DNA of 64,000 bases, from positions 6,510,001-6,574,000 of the forward strand of contig NZ_CP117866.1 of assembly GCF_028736035.1 (NCBI RefSeq), read 5' to 3'. The notes beneath the pieces were generated by a model. The model searched no databases. It saw only the letters and a program-made list of their open reading frames with translations, and was not told the DNA's origin. Positions 52,099 to 60,073 of this stretch are shown piece by piece. Every line of letters begins with the position of its first letter. The first letter of the stretch is position 1. This DNA comes from Streptomyces sp. T12. Lineage in GTDB: Bacteria; Actinomycetota; Actinomycetes; Streptomycetales; Streptomycetaceae. Both the position numbers and the translations under genes were made by a program.

Positions 52099-55000
52099 AT
52101 GGCACGGGGCACCGTCGAGCTGGACGAGGTCGAGCAGCCGATCATCGACCAGCTGACGTCGATGGGGTGGAAGCACGTCCACGGGCCTGATCTCGCCGAT
52201 CCGGACGGCGGTGACGGCCGCGCCTACAGTGACGTACTGCTCGTCAAACGCCTCAGCTCGGCCATCCGGCGGCTCAACCGGGTCACAGGCACCGGCGAGC
52301 TCTGGATGGACACGGCCGATGTCGACAGTGCCGTGGCCGCGCTGCGCCGGACGGCCCGCAATGTCGCCACGGAGAAGTTGAAGGACGTCAACAGCGATGT
52401 GACGAGCCTGCTGCTGAGCGGATCCCCGGCCACCGGGCACGAGGTCCATCACCAGGGCAAGACCGTTCATGTTCAGTACGTCGACTGGGAGTTGGAGGGG
52501 CTCAGCGACGACGAGATCCTGCGGAGGAACGAATACCTCGTCGTCGATCAGCTGCGGGTGCGGACTGTCGACGGGGTGGACGTCGTCCTCGACCTCGTTC
52601 TCTTCATCAACGGGATTCCGGTCGCCGTCATCGAGTGCAAGAGCCCGGACCGGCAGGACCCCGTCGGCTCGGCGATCCGGGATCTGCGCGCCTATGCCGG
52701 TGTGCCGCTCGACGACGACACACGCGAACCGCATGAACGGCCGGGCGGGATGCCCGAGCTGTTTGCGTCCGTGCAGCTGCTCGTCGCGGCGAGCGGCAGC
52801 GACGCCGCGCTCGGCACGATCACGTCGAGCGAGGAGCACTTCGCCGCCTGGCGCAGCGTGACGCCGGACTACAAGGACGACGAGGCGCTGGCCCGCGCTT
52901 TGCAGAAGACCAGGAGGGCGGACGGGAAGCGGAGGCTGTTGAGGGAGGGGCAGGAACTCACCGATCAGCACAGGCTCGTCGCCATCGTCCTCAAGCCGCG
53001 GAACCTGCTCAACATCATGCGGCACTACGTCTTCGAGCTTCCCGTCAAGACGAGGGAGGGCGAGCCGCCGATCACCGTCAAGACGGTCTGCCGGCATCAG
53101 CAGTACCGGGCCGTCGAGAAGATCGTGCACAAGCTGCGGACCGGGCGCACCCCCGAGGACCCCGCCGCCGAGGTCGACGAGCGCGGCGGCGTCATCTGGC
53201 ACACCCAGGGGTCCGGCAAGAGCCTCACGATGGCGTTCCTCGCCCGGAGGCTGCACACGAGCCGGGATCCGCGGCTGAATCGGTTCACCATCCTCGTCGT
53301 GACCGACCGCAAGCAGTTGGAGCAGCAGCTCTCGGCCGCGGTGCGGATCAGCGGCAGCCCCGTACGGATCGCGAAGTCCCAGGCCGACGCGGAAGGGATG
53401 CTGAAGCGGGCCGGGAAACCGGGCGGGCGTGCGGTCATCTTCACGATGATCCAGAAGTTTCTCGGGCGGATCCCCGGTGTCGTGGGGGAGACGGCCGACG
53501 ACGACCGGGACCCGGCAGCCGAGTTCGCGGCGGCGCAGGTCCGCCTCGACGAGGGCGGTGACGCGGAAGCCGCCGCCGACCCGACCCCGGACGCGGCGGC
53601 CGTCGAGGAGGTACGGCGCCAGTTCACGGAGTGCAGTACGTCGACGCATGTACTGGTGCTCGTCGACGAGGCACACCGGTCGCACACCTCCGTACTGCAC
53701 GCGTGCCTGCGCGACGCGGTGCCGAATGCCGCGCGGATCGGGTTCACCGGCACGCCGATCATGAAGGGTCGGCTGACCGACACCGGACGGATCTTCGGGC
53801 TCGAACCGGACGACAAGTTCCTCGACTCCTACCTGATGGACGAGGCGGAGCGGGACAAGGTCGTCGTGCCCGTCCGGTACGAGGGGCGTACGGGGTCGGC
53901 CGAGGTGAAGGAGAAGGACGGCCTCAACGCCAAGTTCGACGACCTCGTCGCCGGGCTGAGGGAAGAGGACAAGAACAAGTTCCGCAACGGGCTGAAGCCC
54001 ACCAGCCGCGACGTCGCCGAGTCCCTGCCGCTGATCCGCCGCAAGGCCATGGACATGCTGGAGCACTACGTCACCGGGCCGCTGACCGGCGGCTTCAAGG
54101 CCCAGGTGGCGGCCGTCAGCCGACACGCGGTGGTGCTCTACCGGCACATGCTGAATGATGCGCGGGCCGAGCTGCTGGCACGGGTCAGGGAGTTCGATCC
54201 GGCGACCCTGCGGCACAAGGATCTGAAGGACTACTCGTGGGACGAACTGGTGCTGCTGCGGGCCTGGCAGTACCAGGAGCTGCTGCGGCGCATCGACTTC
54301 GTACCGGTCATCTCGGCGGGCAGCGAGCAGAAGCAGGGACTGTGGCGGGAGTGGACCGACCCGGTGCGGCAGCAGGAGCACATCGAGCGGTTCCTGGAGC
54401 CCTTCCCGGAGCTGCCCCCGGACAATCCGTGGCTGATCGAGCATGTGTCTGAGCCCGACCCCGTGCCCGGCGGCGGTATCCGGATGAATCCCTGGAGTGA
54501 GCCGGCGCCCCCGTCCGCCGCGTCCGGGGCGAATCCCTGGAGCAGCGCACGGCCGCCCCGGAGGACGGCGTCCGCGTCGGACGCGAACCCATGGAGCGAA
54601 GCGGAACAGCCGCCGATCGCCTTCCTCATCGTGAAGTCCATGCTTCTGACCGGGTTCGACGCCCCGATCGAGCAGGCCCTTTACCTCGACCGGCCGATCC
54701 AGGACGCCGAACTGCTCCAGGCCATCGCCCGCGTGAACCGGCCCCGGCACGGCAAGCACGAGGGGCGCGTCGTGGACTACTACGGCGTACTGAACGACCT
54801 CGCGGTCACCCTGCCCGCCTACAAAGGCGACGGCCCCACCCTCCGTACGGTGCGGAGCCTCGCGAGCGAGATCCCGGACCTGCGCAAGGCCGCCGGGAAA
54901 GTCGAGCGGTTCCTCGCCGACATGGGAATCAGCGGCCTCGACTCGCCCGCGGGCATCACGGGCGGTATGCGCGCCCTGGGCGACGAGGACGCGCGCGCCG

Positions 55001-55830
55001 TGTTCGACGAGAAGCTCGCCGAGTTCTTCGACGCACTGGAGCGTGTCCTGCCCCATCAGGGGGCCCTGGAGCAGGTGCCGAACGCCCGGCGCTGGGCGCT
55101 CTTGCAGAAGCGTGTGCGCAGGCACTACCGGGATGCGGCGGGCGGCGAGTTCTCCATGAGGGCGTACGGCCGGAAGGTGCGGGCCATGGTCGCCGATCAC
55201 CTGGAGCTGCCGGAGATCCAGCAGGTGATCGCGCCTGTCTCGATCCTCGCCCCGGACTTCGACGAGGCCGTGGGGCGGATCTCCGACGTGGAGGAGTCGG
55301 CGGCGGAGCAGGTTCAGGCGCTCCGCTATCACCTCGAAGAACGCCTGGAGAAGGAGGACCGGCCCGTCCACCGCACGCTGGCCGAAGAGCTGGAGAAGAT
55401 TCTTGAGGAGTTCGACGGCCGCTGGGACGAGATCAAGGTGCGTATCGGCCCGATGATCGACCGGGCCAGGAAGGCGGAGGAAGCCGATCCCGCCGTTGCC
55501 GATCTCAGCTCGGTGGAGCAGCAGCTGTACACGAAGCTGTCGGAGCGGCTGGCCGAGGACCAGGCATTCGACCAGCCCGGACAGGACTTCCTGCGGCAGC
55601 TGACGATCGACCTCACCTCGCTCATCTCCCGGCATGTCGCCGGCGCCGCGTGGTCGGGTACCGAGTCGAGCCTGGACGAGTTGCAGAGCGCCATCTGGCG
55701 TCAGCTGCGAGATGCCGGCCTGAAGCCGAGGGAGCGTGACAGGAAGCCGTTGCGGGACCTGTCCGAATCACTGACGGGGCACGCGCAGAGGCACGCCTCC
55801 GCTTTCCGTGCGTTGAGGCGGGAGCGGTAG
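52099..55830 (+). CDS. hsdR: Type I restriction endonuclease subunit HsdR
   Basis: ATP-dependent translocase and nuclease subunit, 1243 residues. N-terminal PD-(D/E)xK nuclease: Asp165 (LDLVLFINGIP) and E179-C-K181; Walker A HTQGSGKS (Lys374); DEAH-type box VDEAHRS (Asp523); GFTGTPI; and motif VI AIARVNRPRHGK. Between helicase lobes, near residues 796-835, are three NPWS repeats in an Ala/Ser/Pro-rich insert that I do not know from other HsdR proteins. ATG 52099 has GGGAAAGG upstream; GTG 52075 is an alternative. It is separated from hsdMS by about 3.4 kb of regulators. The metallopeptidase gene follows. Confidence 0.93.
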   Translation: MARGTVELDEVEQPIIDQLTSMGWKHVHGPDLADPDGGDGRAYSDVLLVKRLSSAIRRLNRVTGTGELWMDTADVDSAVAALRRTARNVATEKLKDVNSDVTSLLLSGSPATGHEVHHQGKTVHVQYVDWELEGLSDDEILRRNEYLVVDQLRVRTVDGVDVVLDLVLFINGIPVAVIECKSPDRQDPVGSAIRDLRAYAGVPLDDDTREPHERPGGMPELFASVQLLVAASGSDAALGTITSSEEHFAAWRSVTPDYKDDEALARALQKTRRADGKRRLLREGQELTDQHRLVAIVLKPRNLLNIMRHYVFELPVKTREGEPPITVKTVCRHQQYRAVEKIVHKLRTGRTPEDPAAEVDERGGVIWHTQGSGKSLTMAFLARRLHTSRDPRLNRFTILVVTDRKQLEQQLSAAVRISGSPVRIAKSQADAEGMLKRAGKPGGRAVIFTMIQKFLGRIPGVVGETADDDRDPAAEFAAAQVRLDEGGDAEAAADPTPDAAAVEEVRRQFTECSTSTHVLVLVDEAHRSHTSVLHACLRDAVPNAARIGFTGTPIMKGRLTDTGRIFGLEPDDKFLDSYLMDEAERDKVVVPVRYEGRTGSAEVKEKDGLNAKFDDLVAGLREEDKNKFRNGLKPTSRDVAESLPLIRRKAMDMLEHYVTGPLTGGFKAQVAAVSRHAVVLYRHMLNDARAELLARVREFDPATLRHKDLKDYSWDELVLLRAWQYQELLRRIDFVPVISAGSEQKQGLWREWTDPVRQQEHIERFLEPFPELPPDNPWLIEHVSEPDPVPGGGIRMNPWSEPAPPSAASGANPWSSARPPRRTASASDANPWSEAEQPPIAFLIVKSMLLTGFDAPIEQALYLDRPIQDAELLQAIARVNRPRHGKHEGRVVDYYGVLNDLAVTLPAYKGDGPTLRTVRSLASEIPDLRKAAGKVERFLADMGISGLDSPAGITGGMRALGDEDARAVFDEKLAEFFDALERVLPHQGALEQVPNARRWALLQKRVRRHYRDAAGGEFSMRAYGRKVRAMVADHLELPEIQQVIAPVSILAPDFDEAVGRISDVEESAAEQVQALRYHLEERLEKEDRPVHRTLAEELEKILEEFDGRWDEIKVRIGPMIDRARKAEEADPAVADLSSVEQQLYTKLSERLAEDQAFDQPGQDFLRQLTIDLTSLISRHVAGAAWSGTESSLDELQSAIWRQLRDAGLKPRERDRKPLRDLSESLTGHAQRHASAFRALRRER
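54484..54606 (+). repeat. NPWS repeat insert in HsdR
   Basis: NPWS-encoding copies at 54487, 54532 and 54586 (45 and 54 bp apart) within a low-complexity segment between conserved helicase motifs. Likely an expanded linker. Confidence 0.7.
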
Positions 55831-55899
55831 ACAGGGGAGCGGCGAACCATAGACGGGAGTGGTAGGCCAATAGACGGGGAGTGGCGGCAGCGATGGACA

Positions 55900-56709
55900 A
55901 TGGGCGCCGTGCCAGCCTCCGAGCCGCCCTTCCTCGACAACGCCGCCGACCGTTCACCGCTGGTCGACGGTCAGACACTCGTGGCCGACGGCCGGGAACT
56001 CGCGGTGAGGGTGAGCGTCCGGCGGAAGCAACTTGGCCTGACGGTGGAACGCGACGGTTCGCTCACCCTTCGCGCTCCCGCCGACTGTGACCCCTGGAGG
56101 GCCGAAACCTTCGTCCGGAAGAGTCGGCCCTGGATTGAGGGCAAGTTGCGGCTGCGTGAGCAGCATCGTCCGGCACATCCCGTACGTGCGTTCCGAGAAG
56201 GTGAGTCATTCCGCTACCTCGGGCGGGAGCACCGGCTGGTGTTGGTGGACGAGGACGGGGCGCCGGTTCGGCTGGTTGCCGGACGGTTTGTTCTGGACCA
56301 GGCGGTTGCGGTGGAACCGCGCCGGGCACGGCGGGAGCTCATCGCTTGGTATCGCAAGGCCGGGCTGCGGTGGGCGGAAGGGCGGCTCCAGCCGTGGGCG
56401 GCCCGCATGGAGGTGCCTGAACCCGCCGTGACCGTCCGGGACGTGGGGAACCGATGGGGTACCTACCGGCAAGGCGAAGGTGAGAACGGCAGGGTGGCAC
56501 TGCACTGGGCAGTCTTCCAGTTGCCCTCTCACCTCGTCGACTACGTGATTGCCCACGAACTCGCCCACATCAAGATCGCGGGACATGGTCCTGACTACTG
56601 GACGCTGCTCAAGCGGGCCATTCCCGACTGCGAGTCACGCAAAGAGGAACTCGACGACTTGGGGCGGCGGCTTTGGCTCGGTGAGATCAGGGGCATGGGC
56701 CACGGTTGA
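55900..56709 (+). CDS. YgjP-like M48-type metallopeptidase (DUF45)
   Basis: A 269-residue zinc metallopeptidase-fold protein. The zinc site is HELAHIKIAGHGPDYW (HExxH with a third His), and VRDVGNRWGTY is the other conserved YgjP segment. Genes of this family often lie beside hsdR in type I restriction loci, as here (70 bp after hsdR), but their role there is unproven; processing of restriction subunits is a guess. ATG 55900 or GTG 55909 is the start. Its stop is 2 bp from the convergent NlpC/P60 gene's stop. Confidence 0.85.
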   Translation: MGAVPASEPPFLDNAADRSPLVDGQTLVADGRELAVRVSVRRKQLGLTVERDGSLTLRAPADCDPWRAETFVRKSRPWIEGKLRLREQHRPAHPVRAFREGESFRYLGREHRLVLVDEDGAPVRLVAGRFVLDQAVAVEPRRARRELIAWYRKAGLRWAEGRLQPWAARMEVPEPAVTVRDVGNRWGTYRQGEGENGRVALHWAVFQLPSHLVDYVIAHELAHIKIAGHGPDYWTLLKRAIPDCESRKEELDDLGRRLWLGEIRGMGHG

Positions 56710-56711
56710 AT

Positions 56712-57782
56712 TCAGGCCACCCGCGTGGCCCCCGCGAACGGCATCTCGTCGAGCGGGGCCACCCGGACCGGTGCCGACGGGTTCGGGGCGTGGATCATCT
56801 GGCCGTTGCCGATGTAGAGGCCCACGTGGCTGATGCCGGAGTAGAAGAACACCAGGTCGCCCGGGAGCAGTTCGGCGCGCGAGACACGGCGGCCGGCGTC
56901 GATCTGGGCGTAGGTCGTGCGGGGCAGGGAGATGCCGGCCGAGCGGTAGGCGGCCTGGGTGAGGCCGGAGCAGTCGAAGGCGTCCGGGCCGGTCGCGCCC
57001 CAGACATAGGGGCTGCCGAGCTTGGTGTGCGCGTACGAAATGGCGGATGCCGCACGGGAGTTGGGGGCCCGCGACGGGGCGGCACCGGGGGTCGTCAGGG
57101 CGTCGCGCGTGCCCGTCGAGGAGCGTGCGGCGCGGTCCGTGGCGCCTGCGCCCGCCCCGAGCCGGGCCCGCTCCTCGGCGGTCAGTTGGGCGAGCAGGCC
57201 TCGGGCCGCGTCCAGCTTGCCGGTGATCGTGTTCTTGTGCCGTTGCAGTTGCGCCTGGCGGGACTTCAGCGAGGTCAGTTCGACGCGTGCGGCTCCGCGC
57301 AGCTGCTCGATCTCGCGCAGTTGCTCGCGGACGCTCGCGACGGACGCCGCCTGACGGTTGCCGGCGCGCTCGGCGAACTCCGCTCCGTCGAGGTACCGGT
57401 CGGGGTTGTCCGAGAGCGCGAGCTGGAGGGACGGGTCGACGCCGCCGTCGCGGTACTGCGCCGCAGCCATCGAACCCAGTGCTTCCCGGGCCGAGTTGAG
57501 CTTCTCCGTCTTGCGTGCGGCCTCGTCCTGCAGTGTCCTGATCCGCCGCTCGGCCGCGTCCGCCTTCTCCTTCGCGCCGTTGTACTTCTCAGTGGCGACC
57601 TCCGCCTCCTGGTACAGCTTGTCCACCTTGGCCTTGACCTGCTCCGGTGTCAGCTGCGGCTCGGCGTGTCCGGTCCCGTCGAAGCCCGTCGCCGTCGCCG
57701 CGCCCGCCAGGGCGATCGTCCATGCCGTGCGGGCCGTGTTGCCGCCGACCGAGCGCTGACGGGGCTTGCGGTGCGCTGCCAC
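56712..57782 (-). CDS. Secreted NlpC/P60 peptidoglycan hydrolase
   Basis: A 356-residue cell-wall hydrolase. It has a signal peptide (about 1-40), a long coiled-coil (QLTPEQVKAKVDKLYQEAEVATEKYN through to LTAEERARLG, about 45-210), a flexible linker and a C-terminal NlpC/P60 domain with the catalytic Cys in FDCSGLTQAAY, His in HVGLYIGNG and His in MIHAPNP. It resembles RipA/RipC-type D,L-endopeptidases of actinobacteria. GTG 57782 (VAAHRKPRQRS) matches the start of the paralogue at 61240 and has AAAGGA upstream. The 5' leader is long and structured. It converges with the metallopeptidase gene. Confidence 0.92.
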   Translation of the reverse strand: MAAHRKPRQRSVGGNTARTAWTIALAGAATATGFDGTGHAEPQLTPEQVKAKVDKLYQEAEVATEKYNGAKEKADAAERRIRTLQDEAARKTEKLNSAREALGSMAAAQYRDGGVDPSLQLALSDNPDRYLDGAEFAERAGNRQAASVASVREQLREIEQLRGAARVELTSLKSRQAQLQRHKNTITGKLDAARGLLAQLTAEERARLGAGAGATDRAARSSTGTRDALTTPGAAPSRAPNSRAASAISYAHTKLGSPYVWGATGPDAFDCSGLTQAAYRSAGISLPRTTYAQIDAGRRVSRAELLPGDLVFFYSGISHVGLYIGNGQMIHAPNPSAPVRVAPLDEMPFAGATRVA

Positions 57783-57892
57783 GTGGACTGCACGTCCTTT
57801 CGTACAACCGCCTACGGCCGCCTGCGACCGCCTCGTCCCGAACGGGCGCGCCCTGGGGGAGCGGCCGTAGGACGCCCGGGGGCGGGTTACGC

Positions 57893-57939
57893 GTCCGGCG
57901 GCGGCCCACACAGGGGGAGCGAGCCGCCGCCGGACTTTT
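57893..57939 (+). terminator. plus-strand terminator-like hairpin
   Basis: GTCCGGCGGCGGC (57893-57905) pairs perfectly with GCCGCCGCCGGAC (57923-57935) and is followed by TTTT. It reads as a terminator for plus-strand transcripts, yet no plus-strand gene precedes it within the region. Confidence 0.55.
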
Positions 57940-58191
57940 CTCGGCGGTGGTGGCCGACTGCCGCCCCTGGCCCGGGCGGCGGTGGGGAGCCGGTCACCTG
58001 GTGGAGGACGCTAAACCTCGTTGTGTCGGGTCGGTAACGCCTTGTGCGGAAGTGCCGGGAGCGGACCGCGGGATGACCGTAAGTGAGCGTGATCCCGGGT
58101 CGGGGCCGTCGTGTTCACGCAGTGTGCTGATCGATGTGACGGTTTCAGGGCTCGTGGGGGTGGCGGGGTGCTATGGGCCGCATATATGCAA

Positions 58192-58223
58192 GATCGGTAG
58201 GGGGTGGGATCGGTAGGGGGTGG
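58192..58223. repeat. 16-bp tandem duplication
   Basis: GATCGGTAGGGGGTGG occurs twice in tandem (58192-58207, 58208-58223) upstream of the small membrane protein gene. Confidence 0.75.
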
Positions 58224-58285
58224 GTGGAGTGCGTTGAGTGGGGTGGTGTCGGGTGGTTGTTCGGCGCTCATTAGGCTCCGGCACC

Positions 58286-58639
58286 ATGGACGTACTCATC
58301 CACCTCTTCGTCGGCCTGCACATCATCGGTATCGCCGCGCTGCTCGGTGGTTTCTTCACCCAGATGAAGGCGATGGGCCAGGGCACCGCCCGGTTCGTCC
58401 CCGCGATGCTGCACGGGGCGCTGACCATGCTGGTCACCGGGGTGATCCTCGTCGGTCTCAACCAGGCGGACGACCAGCCCGTCAACAACATCAAGATCGG
58501 CGTGAAGCTGGCGCTGCTGATCGTGATCCTCGGCCTCGTCTATGTGAAGCGGGACGACGAGACGGTGGACAAGAGTCTGTTCGGGGTGGTGGGGCTGCTG
58601 ACCACGGCGAACGTCTTCATCGCTGTGTTGTGGACGTGA
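58286..58639 (+). CDS. Four-helix membrane protein, function unknown
   Basis: A 117-residue protein with hydrophobic segments at about 4-23 (LIHLFVGLHIIGIAALLGGF), 42-59 (LHGALTMLVTGVILVGL), 73-88 (IGVKLALLIVILGLVY) and 97-116 (SLFGVVGLLTTANVFIAVLW). The pattern is of a conserved actinobacterial integral membrane family. ATG 58286 is used; no strong binding site is visible. Its 3' end overlaps the convergent transporter gene by 23 bp. Confidence 0.78.
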   Translation: MDVLIHLFVGLHIIGIAALLGGFFTQMKAMGQGTARFVPAMLHGALTMLVTGVILVGLNQADDQPVNNIKIGVKLALLIVILGLVYVKRDDETVDKSLFGVVGLLTTANVFIAVLWT

Positions 58640-59672
58640 TGTCGGACCCGGGGACTGTTCCCGGGTCGGTCCTTGTCCCGGCGTCGGGTCTGGGGCCGGT
58701 GCCGGGGTCTTGTCTGGTGTAAGTCCGTAGCGCGGCTGCGGTGACCGTCAGCCATGCCGCCACCGCGATCCACAGCAGTACCTCGCCGGGGGTCTTGAGC
58801 CACGGCAGGTCTACGGCGGAGGCGACGGAGAGGGCCGCCGCGGCGGTCATTCCCATGGGGAACGCGGTTGCCCAGCGGCGCACGTCGTAGCGCAGCCGTG
58901 GCCATGCGATCTCGGCGATGAGCAGGGCGGCGTACCAGGACAGGTCGAGTACGAGTAGGGCTACGGTCACCGTGCGCAGGGCGTTGCTGTCGTCGTCGTC
59001 GTTCCAGAGGTACAGGCGGGCGCTGTCGGCGGCGATGAGCTTCGAACCGGCGAGGGCGGAGATAGCGAGGGCGCCGCCCGCCACCCAGTGGTCGCCGGCG
59101 CCGTGGGCCACTTGCCGTAGGTCGAAGCGGGTCAGCGCGACGGCGTAGAGCAGCAGGCCGAGCCAGAACAGTACGAGTGCCGTGTGGGCGAGCCATGCCG
59201 TGGCCTCGGACGCGGCGAGTGTGGCGCCTAGGACGGCCAGGCCCTGTGTGGCCACGCAGCCCAGGAACACCGCGCCGGGCATGCGGCGGTGCGAGTGGCG
59301 TACGACCGCGATGAGGAGGCCCGGCCAGAGCAGGGCCGCCATGGCCAGGAGGGCCTTGGCGAGGGGCTGCCAGCCGAGGGCGGTGAAACGGGTACCCAGA
59401 ACCGTCGTTGCGGCGATGGCCGTCAGGGCGGCCGGAGTGGCTGCCTCTTTCACCCACCTGTCGCGGTCCCACAGGAGCCGTGCGAGGAAGTCTCCGGCCA
59501 GGGCCAGCCAGGCTGCGCAGGCCAGGGCCAGGGCGATCCGGGAGAGGGTTTCGTAGCCCGTCTGGTGCAGGGATACCGACAGGATGCCGGTTGCCATGAC
59601 GGCGGCGCCGGCCGTGGGGGGACGTTGCGACCACCAGGTGCGGAGGGGGGAGGCGGGGGCGGGGGTGGGCAT
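58617..59672 (-). CDS. TDT-family (TehA/Mae1/SLAC1-like) transporter
   Basis: A 351-residue membrane protein with about ten hydrophobic segments. The start GAAVMATGILSVSLHQTGYETLS resembles the first helix of TDT-family anion channels and C4-dicarboxylate or sulfite exporters. Substrate unknown. The C-terminal tail is hydrophilic (DPGTGPRPDAGTRTDPG). ATG 59672 is the only reasonable start. The dispersed repeat element copy B lies upstream. Confidence 0.8.
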   Translation of the reverse strand: MPTPAPASPLRTWWSQRPPTAGAAVMATGILSVSLHQTGYETLSRIALALACAAWLALAGDFLARLLWDRDRWVKEAATPAALTAIAATTVLGTRFTALGWQPLAKALLAMAALLWPGLLIAVVRHSHRRMPGAVFLGCVATQGLAVLGATLAASEATAWLAHTALVLFWLGLLLYAVALTRFDLRQVAHGAGDHWVAGGALAISALAGSKLIAADSARLYLWNDDDDSNALRTVTVALLVLDLSWYAALLIAEIAWPRLRYDVRRWATAFPMGMTAAAALSVASAVDLPWLKTPGEVLLWIAVAAWLTVTAAALRTYTRQDPGTGPRPDAGTRTDPGTVPGSDITSTTQR

Positions 59673-59746
59673 GGGCCGATGCTAGGGAGCGGGGGGTGGG
59701 GTGCCGGTGGGGCACGCGCGCGGGTGGGGTGAAATACCCGCGTGTT

Positions 59747-59963
59747 GCCTCCGGCGGTTGGGCGGGGGTGCCTGCGGCGGCCTGTGCGGGTGGGGTGGGG
59801 GTGCGCGTAGCGCGTGCGGTTCGGTGGGTGGGTCGGGGCCGTGCCGGAGGGTGTCCGTCCTCGGTCGGGCGGTTGCCGTTGGGCTAGAGGTGCCGTGTCT
59901 TGACGCCCGCCGCTGCGGGCGGACACCCCCCGGCACGGCCCCTTCCCGCCGTACGCGGGTGCT
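59747..59963 (+). repeat. dispersed structured intergenic element, copy B
   Basis: About 217 bp matching copy A at 34735. It has one fewer 23-bp unit at its left end. The long stem is conserved: GGGGCCGTGCCGGAGGGTG- (59835-59857) with -CCCCCCGGCACGGCCCC (59920-59942), enclosing 62 bases. Flanking genes differ from those of copy A. Confidence 0.85.
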
Positions 59964-60008
59964 GCGCCGCGGGGGTGCGCCCTCACGCGTGCGTGCCCGT
60001 AACGGCGC

Positions 60009-60044
60009 CACGCGCGCGTGGGGAAACGAGGCCACGCGCGCGTG
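60009..60044. repeat. pair of CACGCGCGCGTG palindromes
   Basis: The 12-bp palindrome CACGCGCGCGTG occurs at 60009-60020 and 60033-60044, 24 bp apart, between element copy B and the NlpC/P60 stop. A similar CACGCGTGCGTG lies just upstream. Confidence 0.8.
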
Positions 60045-60073
60045 AGGGAAAGGCGCGCCGTGCGCGCATACCG

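Larger units (their letters stand above)
57783..58285. other. 500-bp intergenic region with structured leader
   Basis: Between the divergent NlpC/P60 gene and the small membrane protein gene. It contains the TACGGCCGC/GCGGCCGTA inverted repeat (57813-57821 with 57861-57869), a perfect stem with T-tract at 57893-57939, and a 16-bp tandem repeat at 58192-58223. No protein gene was seen. Confidence 0.5.

Noticed and set aside
39585..56711. Integrative element ends (att sites, tRNA, integrase) around the defence island
   Set aside because: I found no integrase, transposase, tRNA or obvious flanking direct repeat, so no mobile element is called.
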